The position numbers were made by a program, and so were the translations under genes. From Ruminococcus sp. (lineage in GTDB: Bacteria > Bacillota > Clostridia > Oscillospirales > Acutalibacteraceae), in the NCBI GenBank assembly GCA_003521625.1, contig DPHV01000045.1, forward strand, positions 1 to 7,159: DNA of 7,159 bases, in the 5' to 3' direction. Under the pieces are notes generated by a model that saw nothing but the letters and a program-made list of their open reading frames with translations, was not told the DNA's origin and did no database searches. Shown here in pieces: positions 1-5,928 of this stretch. Numbering within the stretch: the first letter of the stretch is position 1; every line of letters starts with the position of its first letter.

Positions 1-77
1 AATTCTCTCATCATTTCTGCCGGTGCTTTTTCCATTAAATAAAACTTCCTTTCAAGCTTTAATTTTTCTATTTCCAT
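1..77 (-). CDS. 5' end of a truncated gene, possibly MATE-family transporter
   Basis: The reading frame opens at ATG 75-77 and runs off the window edge after 25 full codons. The peptide reads MEIEKLKLERKFYL then MEKAPAEMMRE. There are two candidate starts. The outer ATG (75-77) has no recognisable ribosome binding site. The inner ATG (33-35) is preceded by AAAGGAAG with a 9-nt spacer, so it is the better-supported start. The segment MEKAP before the presumed first membrane helix resembles the N-terminus of some clostridial MATE efflux proteins, but 25 residues are too few to be sure. The gene follows the heptad-repeat protein on the same strand with a gap of about 70-110 nt that contains a large inverted repeat, so it is either the next gene of the operon or a separate unit. 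That it is a gene start is moderately supported; the family is a guess. Confidence 0.5.
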   Translation of the reverse strand, partial: MEIEKLKLERKFYLMEKAPAEMMRE

Positions 78-95
78 TATTGCTTGAAAGGAAGT
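44..95 (-). terminator. 14-bp perfect inverted repeat, terminator or RBS-masking hairpin
   Basis: Positions 44-57 (ACTTCCTTTCAAGC) and 82-95 (GCTTGAAAGGAAGT) are perfect reverse complements separated by 24 nt. Read on the minus strand, the stem begins about 50 nt after the stop codon of the heptad-repeat gene and is followed by TTTATTT, which fits a Rho-independent terminator of the export operon. The same 3' arm holds the AAAGGAAG ribosome binding site of the next gene, so when folded the stem would also hide that site. A terminator is the more ordinary reading. The 24-nt loop is long for a terminator, and the stem is not especially GC-rich. Confidence 0.5.
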
Positions 96-144
96 CTATT
101 ATTCACTTTTACACAAACTTTTCGGCGGTCTCAGTTATTTACTG

Positions 145-2496
145 TTATTTCTCAATGGAATCAGTCTTGTAAATGAAATCGACCTTGCCGTCCATATCAT
201 CGGAAATTCCGCTGTAGCTCTTGTAGTGTGAAGAAACCTCCGAAACAGCCTTTAGTCTGCTTACGAATCTATTTACGTCACCGCCTACTGCGTCAACAAG
301 CACGCCTATTCCATCTTCTTTGAACTTTTTAAGTCCATCGTTAAGCGTCATTGAGCCGTCCTTAAGCTGTTTTACTCCGCTTACAAGGGCACTGCTTCCC
401 TCTTTGAGTGAAGCAACTCCCTGCGCAAGATTCTTCGCTCCGCTGTTAAGCTCGCTTGTGCCGTTTTTGAGCGATTGTGCGCCGCTTTTAAGAGAACCTG
501 AACCGTCCTTTAATGTTTTAGTACCGTCTTTGAGAGTGACAGAACCGCTCTTTAGCTGTCCTGCTCCGTCTTTAAGAGCACCCGAGCCGTCCTTTAAAGC
601 ATATGTTCCGCCGAGAATCTGCTGTGCTCCTGCGTTCGCCTTGTCAACGCCGTCGGTGTAGGTAAGCACTCCCTGATAAAATTTATTGTAGCTGTCGAGC
701 TGTTCTTTGAGTGCAGAAAGTGATTGCTTGCCTGCGCTTGCTTTTTCGACAGCAAAGCTTATCTGACTCTGCACCTCGTCGCTCTGCATATTTGTATCAA
801 TAAGCGACTGAATCTGACTTTGTGTGTTGCTGTCAATTGTTGACTGAATTGAAGACGAGCTCATCTGAGTTGATACTGCGGTGTTAATCTGCACCTGTAC
901 CTCGTCGGGAATCTGTCCCGACGCTACGGCAGAATCGTACTGCTCGGCGGTCATTGAGTAGCCTGCCGACGCTAAAACACCCTCTGTAACCTGCTTTCTG
1001 ACTGCTGACTCAACAGCCTCTCTTATTACATCCTTCTGGCTGTTCACCGTAGTTGTAACGGTTTCAAGCGCAGTATTATAAGCAACAGTTTTCACGTTAT
1101 CCTCACTTAATGAGCCGACAAGCTTATCAAGCACCTGAGCATAATTCGAAATTGTCAGCTTATCAGCCTGAAGTCCTGCTACGGCAATCTGAGCATCGGC
1201 AGTTGCAAGAAGAGTATCAAATATCTGCTTTGCTCCCGCATTGAGCGACTCGCTGTTGCCTGAAATCGTATTAAGTCCCGATGAAAGCGTTGCCACATAG
1301 CCCTGCAACTGCGAGATACCCGAATCAAGACTTACTGCACCATCGTTAAGTGAGCTTACACCGCTGTCGAGCGAATCTGCGCCGTCTTTAAGCGTTCCCA
1401 CACCGTTGTCCAGATCCTTTGCACCGCTTGCAAGTGCACCGGCACCGTTGTCAAGCTCTTGTGCACCGCTGCTGATTTTTTCTGCACCGTCATAAAGCTG
1501 ATCAACGCCTTCAATCAATTCTCCCGACTTATCAAGAAGAGTTTTAAGCCCGTCGTACAACTGTGATGAACCGTCAATAAGCTGATCTGCGGCATCAGTC
1601 AGTTCATCAAGAGAGTCTGACAACGCATCAATCTTATCGTCAACCTTAGAAAAATCAATATCGCTGAACATATCGTTTGCGGCAAGCGTAAAGCTTGTTG
1701 CAAGCTCAAAATTCTTTACGTCAGCTGTTATCTCAACATAATCGGGAATTTCAAAATCCTTGCTGTCTATGCCTAGATTTGACTGCATTTTCGGAAGTGC
1801 AAAGCCTGCAACGTATGTGTGACTTCCGTCGTTAATAACCTTGCCGTTTGAAACCTCAACGTTTCTGAAAACATCGTTATCGAGCATCATACCCGTAAGC
1901 ATTACAAACGGAACGTAGATTTCTTCTTCCTTGCCGTCGATTTTTATTTTCTCCGACTGTCTGTTTGTGTAGTCAAAGCGGATTTTCACCTTACCGCTCT
2001 GACCTGCAAGCTTATCTGCTGAAATCTTTTTGCCGTCAAGCGTATAGCTTACCGAAAGTCCGACAGGAAGTTCCGACTTTCCCGTACCCTGATAGTAAAT
2101 GTCATTTCCGTCTGCGCTCCACTCGTACATATTGTTTTCGTTTACTGTGTAAGTTTCGTCGCCTTTTACGTTTACAATATTATCAAGGTTTGAAATATCT
2201 CCAAAGCTCTTTGCCTTTGCGGTATTTTTAATCCAGTCGCTCACGATAACCTTTTTGGGTGAACCGTCTGCGTTTGCAATTATGTAAACCGTTTCATTCT
2301 TTGAAAGCTTTTTGGTTTTTTCCTCCGAAACGGATTTTACATTTGAAGAAGTGTCCGAAATATTTGTATTCGTTGTTTCAGTATCCGTGCTCTTTGCACC
2401 TGCCGAGTACGACGCAGCACCTATTGTACTGCAAAGAATTGTAAGACTCAAGACGCTTGAAAGCACCTTTGGCATATATTTTTTTAAGTTACTCAT
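145..2496 (-). CDS. Secreted Leu-x-x-Gly heptad-repeat protein, MMPL partner
   Basis: This 783-residue protein has an N-terminal signal peptide (basic MSNLKKYMPK, hydrophobic core about 11-28, probable cleavage in the Ala/Ser-rich stretch near 28-34). The Cys at 22 is not in a good lipobox. A low-complexity Ser/Thr linker (about 35-60) leads to a probable globular domain (about 65-275). Two blocks of the seven-residue unit G-x-x-x-L-x-x follow: about 15 units at 309-413 (Gly replaced at 323 and 400) and 13 unbroken units at 637-727. Between them lies a Gln/Ser-rich, helix-prone region (about 425-615). No C-terminal membrane helix or sorting motif is visible. The repeats match the xxxLxxG heptads known from YhgE/Pip-type proteins, but this protein lacks that family's membrane domain. 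The ATG has GGAGGT 8 nt upstream, inside the MMPL gene, and overlaps it by 8 nt, so translation is probably coupled. The role as an extracellular partner of the pump is inferred from this context. Confidence 0.85.
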   Translation of the reverse strand: MSNLKKYMPKVLSSVLSLTILCSTIGAASYSAGAKSTDTETTNTNISDTSSNVKSVSEEKTKKLSKNETVYIIANADGSPKKVIVSDWIKNTAKAKSFGDISNLDNIVNVKGDETYTVNENNMYEWSADGNDIYYQGTGKSELPVGLSVSYTLDGKKISADKLAGQSGKVKIRFDYTNRQSEKIKIDGKEEEIYVPFVMLTGMMLDNDVFRNVEVSNGKVINDGSHTYVAGFALPKMQSNLGIDSKDFEIPDYVEITADVKNFELATSFTLAANDMFSDIDFSKVDDKIDALSDSLDELTDAADQLIDGSSQLYDGLKTLLDKSGELIEGVDQLYDGAEKISSGAQELDNGAGALASGAKDLDNGVGTLKDGADSLDSGVSSLNDGAVSLDSGISQLQGYVATLSSGLNTISGNSESLNAGAKQIFDTLLATADAQIAVAGLQADKLTISNYAQVLDKLVGSLSEDNVKTVAYNTALETVTTTVNSQKDVIREAVESAVRKQVTEGVLASAGYSMTAEQYDSAVASGQIPDEVQVQINTAVSTQMSSSSIQSTIDSNTQSQIQSLIDTNMQSDEVQSQISFAVEKASAGKQSLSALKEQLDSYNKFYQGVLTYTDGVDKANAGAQQILGGTYALKDGSGALKDGAGQLKSGSVTLKDGTKTLKDGSGSLKSGAQSLKNGTSELNSGAKNLAQGVASLKEGSSALVSGVKQLKDGSMTLNDGLKKFKEDGIGVLVDAVGGDVNRFVSRLKAVSEVSSHYKSYSGISDDMDGKVDFIYKTDSIEK
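316..588 (-). repeat. 13 tandem heptad codon repeats (second LxxG block)
   Basis: These 13 consecutive 21-bp units encode residues 637-727 of the heptad-repeat protein. Every unit starts with Gly, and the fifth residue is Leu in all but the last (Phe). Many units read GSGALKD, GSGSLKS or GTKTLKD, and at DNA level several differ by only a few bases. That is consistent with growth by tandem duplication followed by drift. Confidence 0.85.
1258..1572 (-). repeat. 15 heptad codon repeats (first LxxG block)
   Basis: This block encodes residues 309-413 in continuous seven-residue register, units such as GAQELDN, GVGTLKD and GADSLDS. Gly is replaced by Lys at 323 and Tyr at 400, and Leu by Ile at 341 and 411. 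It is more acidic (Asp-rich) and more diverged than the Lys-rich second block. Confidence 0.8.
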
Positions 2497-4585
2497 TTAC
2501 AGTTACCTCCGTATTGTTTTTCTTTGACTTAAAGCCCAATGTTGTCACTCCGATAACCTTATCAAACAGCATAAACATTGCAGGCAGAATAAGAATTACA
2601 CAAAGTGCGCTGATTATTGCTCCCCTTGCCATAAGTGCGCAAAGCGAGCCTATCATATCAACGTCGGAGTAGATTGCAACACCGACCGTTGCGGCAAACA
2701 ATCCCATTGCACTGACAATGATTGATGGGATTGAGGTTTCAAGCGCAGTGGTGACCGCAGTCTTTTTATCGTTGCCGAGGGAGCGTTCCTTTTTATATCG
2801 TGTAGTCATAAGTATTGCATAGTCAACCGTTGCGCCGAGCTGAATTGTACTTATGCATATAGGTGCGATAAACGGCAGTGACTCGCCCATAAAGTGCGGC
2901 AAGCCAAGGTTGATGAATATTGCAAGCTCTATTACCGCCACAAGGATAATCGGCAGGCTTATACTCTTTTCAACCACTGCTATGATTAAAAAGATAGCAA
3001 TAATCGAAATCATATTTACAACCTGAAAATCAACCGAAGTGATATCAATCAAGTCGTTTGTGCAAGCCGCCTCACCAATCAGCAGACCTTCATCGTCGTA
3101 TTTTCTGATTATGCTGTTAAGCTGTTCTATCTGCGTACTTACCTCGTCGGAAGCGGTCTGATATTCCGAGTTTATCAGCATAAGCTCCCAATTGTCGCTT
3201 TTAAGAATACTTGTAACAGATTCGGGAAGAATTTCCTCGGGGACAAGCGAGCCGACTACGCTTTCAAGTCCGAGAACGTATTTTACGCCGTCTACGTTCT
3301 CCATTTCTTCGGTCATTTTACGCACCTGCTTTGCAGGCAATTTTGAGTCGGTCAGCACCATATGAGTAGTACCTACGCCAAACTCCTCTTTGAGCTTTGT
3401 ATTTGCAATTACGTTTGACATATCCTCGGGCAGGCTCTTTGACAAATCGTAGTAAACCTCGTTGTTTGTGTTGCTGTAGCCGCAATATGACGGATAAATT
3501 ATCATTGCAAACAGAATAAGAAAAGCGGGGAAAATTTTAATGATACCTTTTGCAAGCTTTTTCGTTGACGGAATCAGCGACCTGTGCATTGTCTTTTCAA
3601 GCGGCTTGTCGAGTACGAGAATGAGCGATGGAAGAATTGTTACACAGCCGATTACACCGAAGATTACGCCCTTAGCCATAACGATTCCGAGATCACGTCC
3701 GAGCGTAAAGGTCATAAAACAGAGTGCGATAAAGCCTGCAACAGTTGTTATTGAGCTTCCGAGTACGGAACGTGTTGTTTCCTTGATTGCAACAGCCATT
3801 GCGCTTTTGTGGTCGCCGTAAATCTTCTTTTGCTCTCCGTAGCTGTGCCACAAAAAGATTGAATAGTCCATTGTTACGGCAAGCTGAAGAATGGCAGACA
3901 GAGCTTTTGTAATGTACGAAATTTCACCGAGGAAGTAGTTTGAACCGAGGTTCATAAGTATTGCCATTCCGATACTTGCAAGGAAAACAAACGGGATAAT
4001 CCAGTTATCCATAAATATCATCATTGCAACAACGGCAAGAATTACTGCGATTGCAACGTAGATTGCTTCCTGTTCTTCACACAAATCTCTCAAATCGGTT
4101 ACCATTGCCGATATGCCCGAAACAAAACACTGCTCACCTGCAACGGCTCTGATTTGCGTTATAGCGTCCATAGTTTCATCAGCCGAGCTGGAAGTGTCAA
4201 AGAACACCGCCATAAGCGTTGAATTGTCTGAATTGAACGCATCGTAGATTTTGTCGGGAAGCACCTCCATAGGGATTGACATATCAGCTATGTCATCATA
4301 CCAGAGTACGGTGACTACGTGATCAATCTCCTTAATTTTTTCTTCGGTTCTGACAATGTCCTTTTCGTTCATATCCTCAAAAATCAGAAACGAAAACGCA
4401 CCCTTGTCAAAATCATCAAGAAGGTAATCCTGTCCCTTTATAGTGTCAAGACTATCGGGAAGATAATTGAGCATATCATAATTGACACGTGTGAATATCA
4501 TTCCCAGCAACGACGGAATGAGAAGCACAATTGCGACAATCAGAATTGCTATGCGGCTTTTTACAACCGCTTTTCCGAATTTCAT
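2489..4585 (-). CDS. MMPL/RND-superfamily (HAE3-type) export permease
   Basis: This is a 698-residue inner-membrane transporter with the RND pseudo-repeat of two halves, each one TM, an extracellular loop, then five TMs. From the ATG, TM1 is about 11-31, loop 1 about 32-173, TM2-TM6 about 175-325, TM7 about 348-369, loop 2 about 370-523 and TM8-TM12 about 525-676. TM4 contains TMDYSIF (Asp240-Tyr241) and TM10 contains ATVDYAIL (Asp588-Tyr589). These are the paired Asp-Tyr proton-relay motifs typical of MMPL proteins, so proton-driven export is expected. The loops are about 140-155 residues, as in small Firmicute members rather than mycobacterial MmpL3. An upstream TTG (4589-4591) is possible, but AAGGAG at 4595-4600 is 9 nt from ATG 4583-4585 and only 3 nt from the TTG, so the ATG is chosen. 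The substrate is unknown; lipids, amphiphiles or drugs are all possible. It heads a two-gene operon with the heptad-repeat gene. Confidence 0.92.
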   Translation of the reverse strand: MKFGKAVVKSRIAILIVAIVLLIPSLLGMIFTRVNYDMLNYLPDSLDTIKGQDYLLDDFDKGAFSFLIFEDMNEKDIVRTEEKIKEIDHVVTVLWYDDIADMSIPMEVLPDKIYDAFNSDNSTLMAVFFDTSSSADETMDAITQIRAVAGEQCFVSGISAMVTDLRDLCEEQEAIYVAIAVILAVVAMMIFMDNWIIPFVFLASIGMAILMNLGSNYFLGEISYITKALSAILQLAVTMDYSIFLWHSYGEQKKIYGDHKSAMAVAIKETTRSVLGSSITTVAGFIALCFMTFTLGRDLGIVMAKGVIFGVIGCVTILPSLILVLDKPLEKTMHRSLIPSTKKLAKGIIKIFPAFLILFAMIIYPSYCGYSNTNNEVYYDLSKSLPEDMSNVIANTKLKEEFGVGTTHMVLTDSKLPAKQVRKMTEEMENVDGVKYVLGLESVVGSLVPEEILPESVTSILKSDNWELMLINSEYQTASDEVSTQIEQLNSIIRKYDDEGLLIGEAACTNDLIDITSVDFQVVNMISIIAIFLIIAVVEKSISLPIILVAVIELAIFINLGLPHFMGESLPFIAPICISTIQLGATVDYAILMTTRYKKERSLGNDKKTAVTTALETSIPSIIVSAMGLFAATVGVAIYSDVDMIGSLCALMARGAIISALCVILILPAMFMLFDKVIGVTTLGFKSKKNNTEVTVNE

Positions 4586-4620
4586 CTTCAATTACTCCTT
4601 ACCTGTATTTTCTTGTCTTA

Positions 4621-4636
4621 ATATTTTATTGAATAA
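4621..4636 (-). promoter_or_regulatory. Candidate TetR-type operator at the MMPL operon promoter
   Basis: ATATTTTATTGAATAA (plus strand) matches positions 5343-5358, in the regulator's own promoter, in 15 of 16 bases. Here it lies inside a 13-bp perfect palindrome TTTATTGAATAAA (4625-4637) centred on 4631. On the minus strand it includes TAAAAT (plus-strand 4623-4628), a plausible -10 box, although no good -35 hexamer stands 16-18 bp upstream of it. An outer TTGTCT/AGACAA pair (4613-4618, 4639-4644) brackets the site. Operator function is inferred; the AT-rich composition weakens the match. Confidence 0.45.
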
Positions 4637-4658
4637 ACAGACAAAATAAAATAGACAC

Positions 4659-4689
4659 AAAAAAAATCGTGCCTAGTTTTTAGGCACGA
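4659..4689 (-). terminator. Rho-independent terminator after the tetR-type gene
   Basis: Positions 4667-4675 (TCGTGCCTA) and 4681-4689 (TAGGCACGA) form a 9-bp perfect stem with a 5-nt loop. On the minus strand the stem is followed directly by eight T residues (plus-strand 4659-4666). It lies about 70 nt after the regulator stop codon and about 75 nt before the MMPL gene, so it separates the two transcripts and implies that the MMPL operon has its own promoter. Confidence 0.85.
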
Positions 4690-4703
4690 AAGCAAATCTG
4701 ACT

Positions 4704-4743
4704 AAAAAACAGACGCCTTGTTTGAGAACCCGAATGTCTGTTT
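4704..4743 (-). terminator. Possible weak upstream terminator hairpin
   Basis: AAACAGAC (4707-4714) and GTCTGTTT (4736-4743) are perfect 8-bp inverted arms with a 21-nt loop. Read on the minus strand, the 3' arm ends in a run of six T. It lies 16 nt after the regulator's stop codon and just upstream of the stronger terminator, so it could be the first of a tandem pair. The stem is AT-rich and the loop long, so it would be weak alone. Confidence 0.35.
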
Positions 4744-4759
4744 CATATATATTATTATG

Positions 4760-5317
4760 TTATTTTTTTGAGCTGTTCTTAAACGCATTTTCCATTGAGC
4801 CGTCAAAAAGCTCGCAAATTCTGCGCAGTTTGATACTTAAATCATACTTCATTCCACCGCAAAGCCAGTCAAGCACAAAACCTACCAGCAGGCTTTTGTA
4901 ATACATTGCGATAACTTCTTTATCGTTATCACTTATGTTATAGTTTCCCGAAACGGCGTCTATGTACCTTGCAACAGCGTGTTGAGATACCCTGTTCAGA
5001 TATTGCTCAAATAATTCCCTGTTTGCCGAATTGTAAATGTGCATCATAGCTGTCTTGTTTTCCAGGGCAAAGTCAATTGCCGAAAGCAGACAGTCAAAAA
5101 TTGTATCAGACTCGGTCTGCGACTGTATAAGCTTGTCTGTCTCCTCGGTAAAAATTTCCTCAATAAGCGACGGAATATCACTGAAGTGATAGTAAAAAGA
5201 GTTGCGGTTGATTCCGCAGTCCTCAACAATATCTTTAACCGTAATTTTACTCAACGGCTTTTTATTCAGCAGTTTCATAAAAGAAATCTTGATTGCGTAT
5301 TTTGTAAAAGAAGGCAT
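4760..5317 (-). CDS. TetR/AcrR-family transcriptional regulator
   Basis: This 185-residue protein has a normal length for the family. The N-terminal DNA-binding domain spans about residues 5-50. Its helix-turn-helix reads ITVKDIVEDCGINRNS followed by the hallmark FYYHF at 41-45 (family consensus with Y-x-H/Y-F at the end of the recognition helix). The rest is an all-helical ligand-binding and dimerisation domain, resembling the C-terminal domains of DhaS-type TetR regulators. The frame stays open upstream to a TTG at 5405-5407, but ATG 5315-5317 has GGGTGA (5323-5328) 5 nt before it, and the family alignment begins there. It lies immediately upstream of the MMPL operon on the same strand. It most likely represses that operon and itself through the shared 16-bp element. 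The inducer is unknown. Confidence 0.9.
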   Translation of the reverse strand: MPSFTKYAIKISFMKLLNKKPLSKITVKDIVEDCGINRNSFYYHFSDIPSLIEEIFTEETDKLIQSQTESDTIFDCLLSAIDFALENKTAMMHIYNSANRELFEQYLNRVSQHAVARYIDAVSGNYNISDNDKEVIAMYYKSLLVGFVLDWLCGGMKYDLSIKLRRICELFDGSMENAFKNSSKK

Positions 5318-5342
5318 ATTTCTCACCCGAAAAACAATGTTT

Positions 5343-5358
5343 ATATTATATTGAATAA
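5343..5358 (-). promoter_or_regulatory. Candidate autoregulatory operator of the TetR-type gene
   Basis: ATATTATATTGAATAA (plus strand) differs by one base from the element upstream of the MMPL gene (4621-4636). Its core TATTGAATA (5349-5357) is a palindrome, and it overlaps the -10 box of the regulator's promoter, where a bound repressor would block RNA polymerase. The function is inferred from position and recurrence. Confidence 0.45.
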
Positions 5359-5383
5359 TAACATAAAATCTCCGATTTGGCAA
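5355..5383 (-). promoter_or_regulatory. Promoter of the tetR-type gene
   Basis: On the minus strand, TTGCCA (plus-strand 5378-5383) and TATTAT (plus-strand 5355-5360) are separated by exactly 17 bp, each one base from the sigma-70/sigma-A consensus. Transcription would start near 5348, giving a leader of about 30 nt before the ATG at 5317. Confidence 0.7.
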
Positions 5384-5420
5384 GAATTTCACCTCTGTTA
5401 AAATCAATAATCATAATACT

Positions 5421-5624
5421 TCTTTTCCGGAGATGAAAAGAAAAACAAACTGTGGGGAGCTTAGGCAATATTATGCAGTTGGCAGTCATCCTGCCATTAT
5501 CAGCAAAGAAATATTTGAAGCTGTTCAGTAAGAACGAAAGCGTAGGTCAAATGTAGAAATTATTGACGGTAAAAAGACTCGCAAAACTTCAAAATACAGC
5601 TCTAAAACTAACGACCTTCATTAG
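5421..5624 (+). pseudogene. Remnant of a large serine recombinase
   Basis: The frame containing 5463-5465 encodes KRKTNCGELRQYYAVGSHPA and continues IISKEIFEAVQ, a stop (TAA 5529-5531), ERKRRSNVEIIDGKKTRKTS, KYSSK and a second stop (TAG 5622-5624). This matches the well-conserved stretch of large serine recombinases from mobile elements of Clostridia, where NNGE-x-x-QYYVENSHPAII is followed by a basic linker ahead of the zinc-ribbon domain. The catalytic Ser resolvase domain and the Cys-rich ribbon are both missing, so only about 65 residues survive of a protein usually near 500. It cannot be functional. It marks past carriage of an integrative element next to the export cassette. Confidence 0.8.
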
Positions 5625-5684
5625 GCTATTTTGTCGCTTTTTCAAGTCTATTCTATACATAAAAAAGCTGAAATTCATACTCTG

Positions 5685-5723
5685 ATTTTGAAAAATGAAA
5701 CGCTTATTTTAAAAAATGAAACG
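5685..5723. repeat. Two-copy 21-bp direct repeat
   Basis: ATTTTGAAAAATGAAACG (5685-5702) recurs as ATTTTAAAAAATGAAACG (5706-5723), 17 of 18 bases identical, with CTT between them. It looks like a local tandem duplication within decayed DNA. Confidence 0.75.
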
Positions 5724-5735
5724 GTCTGGGAGTTT

Positions 5736-5826
5736 AGTGTCAGAATAAAAAATCGGCTCTGAAAACACACTAAAAGGCTGACATTTTTATTACAAAACAA
5801 CCGTATTTTATAATCACTCTGACACT
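5736..5826. repeat. Inverted repeat AGTGTCAGA/TCTGACACT, possible IS or MITE ends
   Basis: AGTGTCAGA (5736-5744) and TCTGACACT (5818-5826) are perfect inverted arms bounding 91 bp. The match continues inward more loosely (ATAAAAAATCGG against ATAAAATACGG after a 5-bp gap). A third CTGACA lies at 5778-5783. The TG...CA polarity of TGTCAG (5738) and CTGACA (5824) is that of IS3-family termini. No target duplication is visible. Confidence 0.45.
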
Positions 5827-5876
5827 TTACTAATCGGCAAAAGAGCTGTAAATGAAGTGTTATCCTTTAAGTACAG

Positions 5877-5905
5877 TCGACAAACTCACTAAAATCTGAT
5901 ATAAC
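5877..5905 (+). promoter_or_regulatory. Promoter of the IS transposase genes
   Basis: TCGACA (5877-5882) and TATAAC (5900-5905) are separated by exactly 17 bp, each one base from the sigma-A consensus, 24 nt before the orfA start. A 6-bp inverted repeat TCTGAT/ATCAGA (5895-5900, 5909-5914) overlaps the -10 box. Confidence 0.7.
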
Positions 5906-5928
5906 AGAATCAGAAAGGTGTGTTTAGA

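Larger units (their letters stand above)
5625..5876. other. AT-rich noncoding stretch with repeats
   Basis: No gene is supported here. The recombinase frame stays open from 5625 to TGA 5760-5762, but the translation shows no recognisable recombinase segment. The stretch contains a 21-bp direct repeat (5685-5723) and three TGTCAG/CTGACA motifs between 5738 and 5824. Part of it may be the left end of the insertion sequence. Confidence 0.6.

Noticed and set aside
320..661. Plus-strand open frame of 113 codons opposite the heptad-repeat gene
   Set aside because: It is the antisense of the 21-bp coding repeats, which keep the opposite frame open. Its Pro/Ser/Leu-rich periodic translation is an artefact and it has no ribosome binding site.
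145..2496. Naming the heptad-repeat protein YhgE/Pip phage-infection protein
   Set aside because: It shares the Leu-x-x-Gly heptads but has a cleavable-type signal peptide and none of the C-terminal membrane helices of that family.
5039..5401. Plus-strand open frame of 120 codons over the regulator gene
   Set aside because: It lies antisense to a clear TetR-type gene and its translation resembles no known protein.
5318..5407. Upstream extension of the regulator to TTG 5405-5407
   Set aside because: The extra 30 residues precede the usual TetR N-terminus, would include the promoter and candidate operator, and the ATG at 5315-5317 has its own good ribosome binding site.
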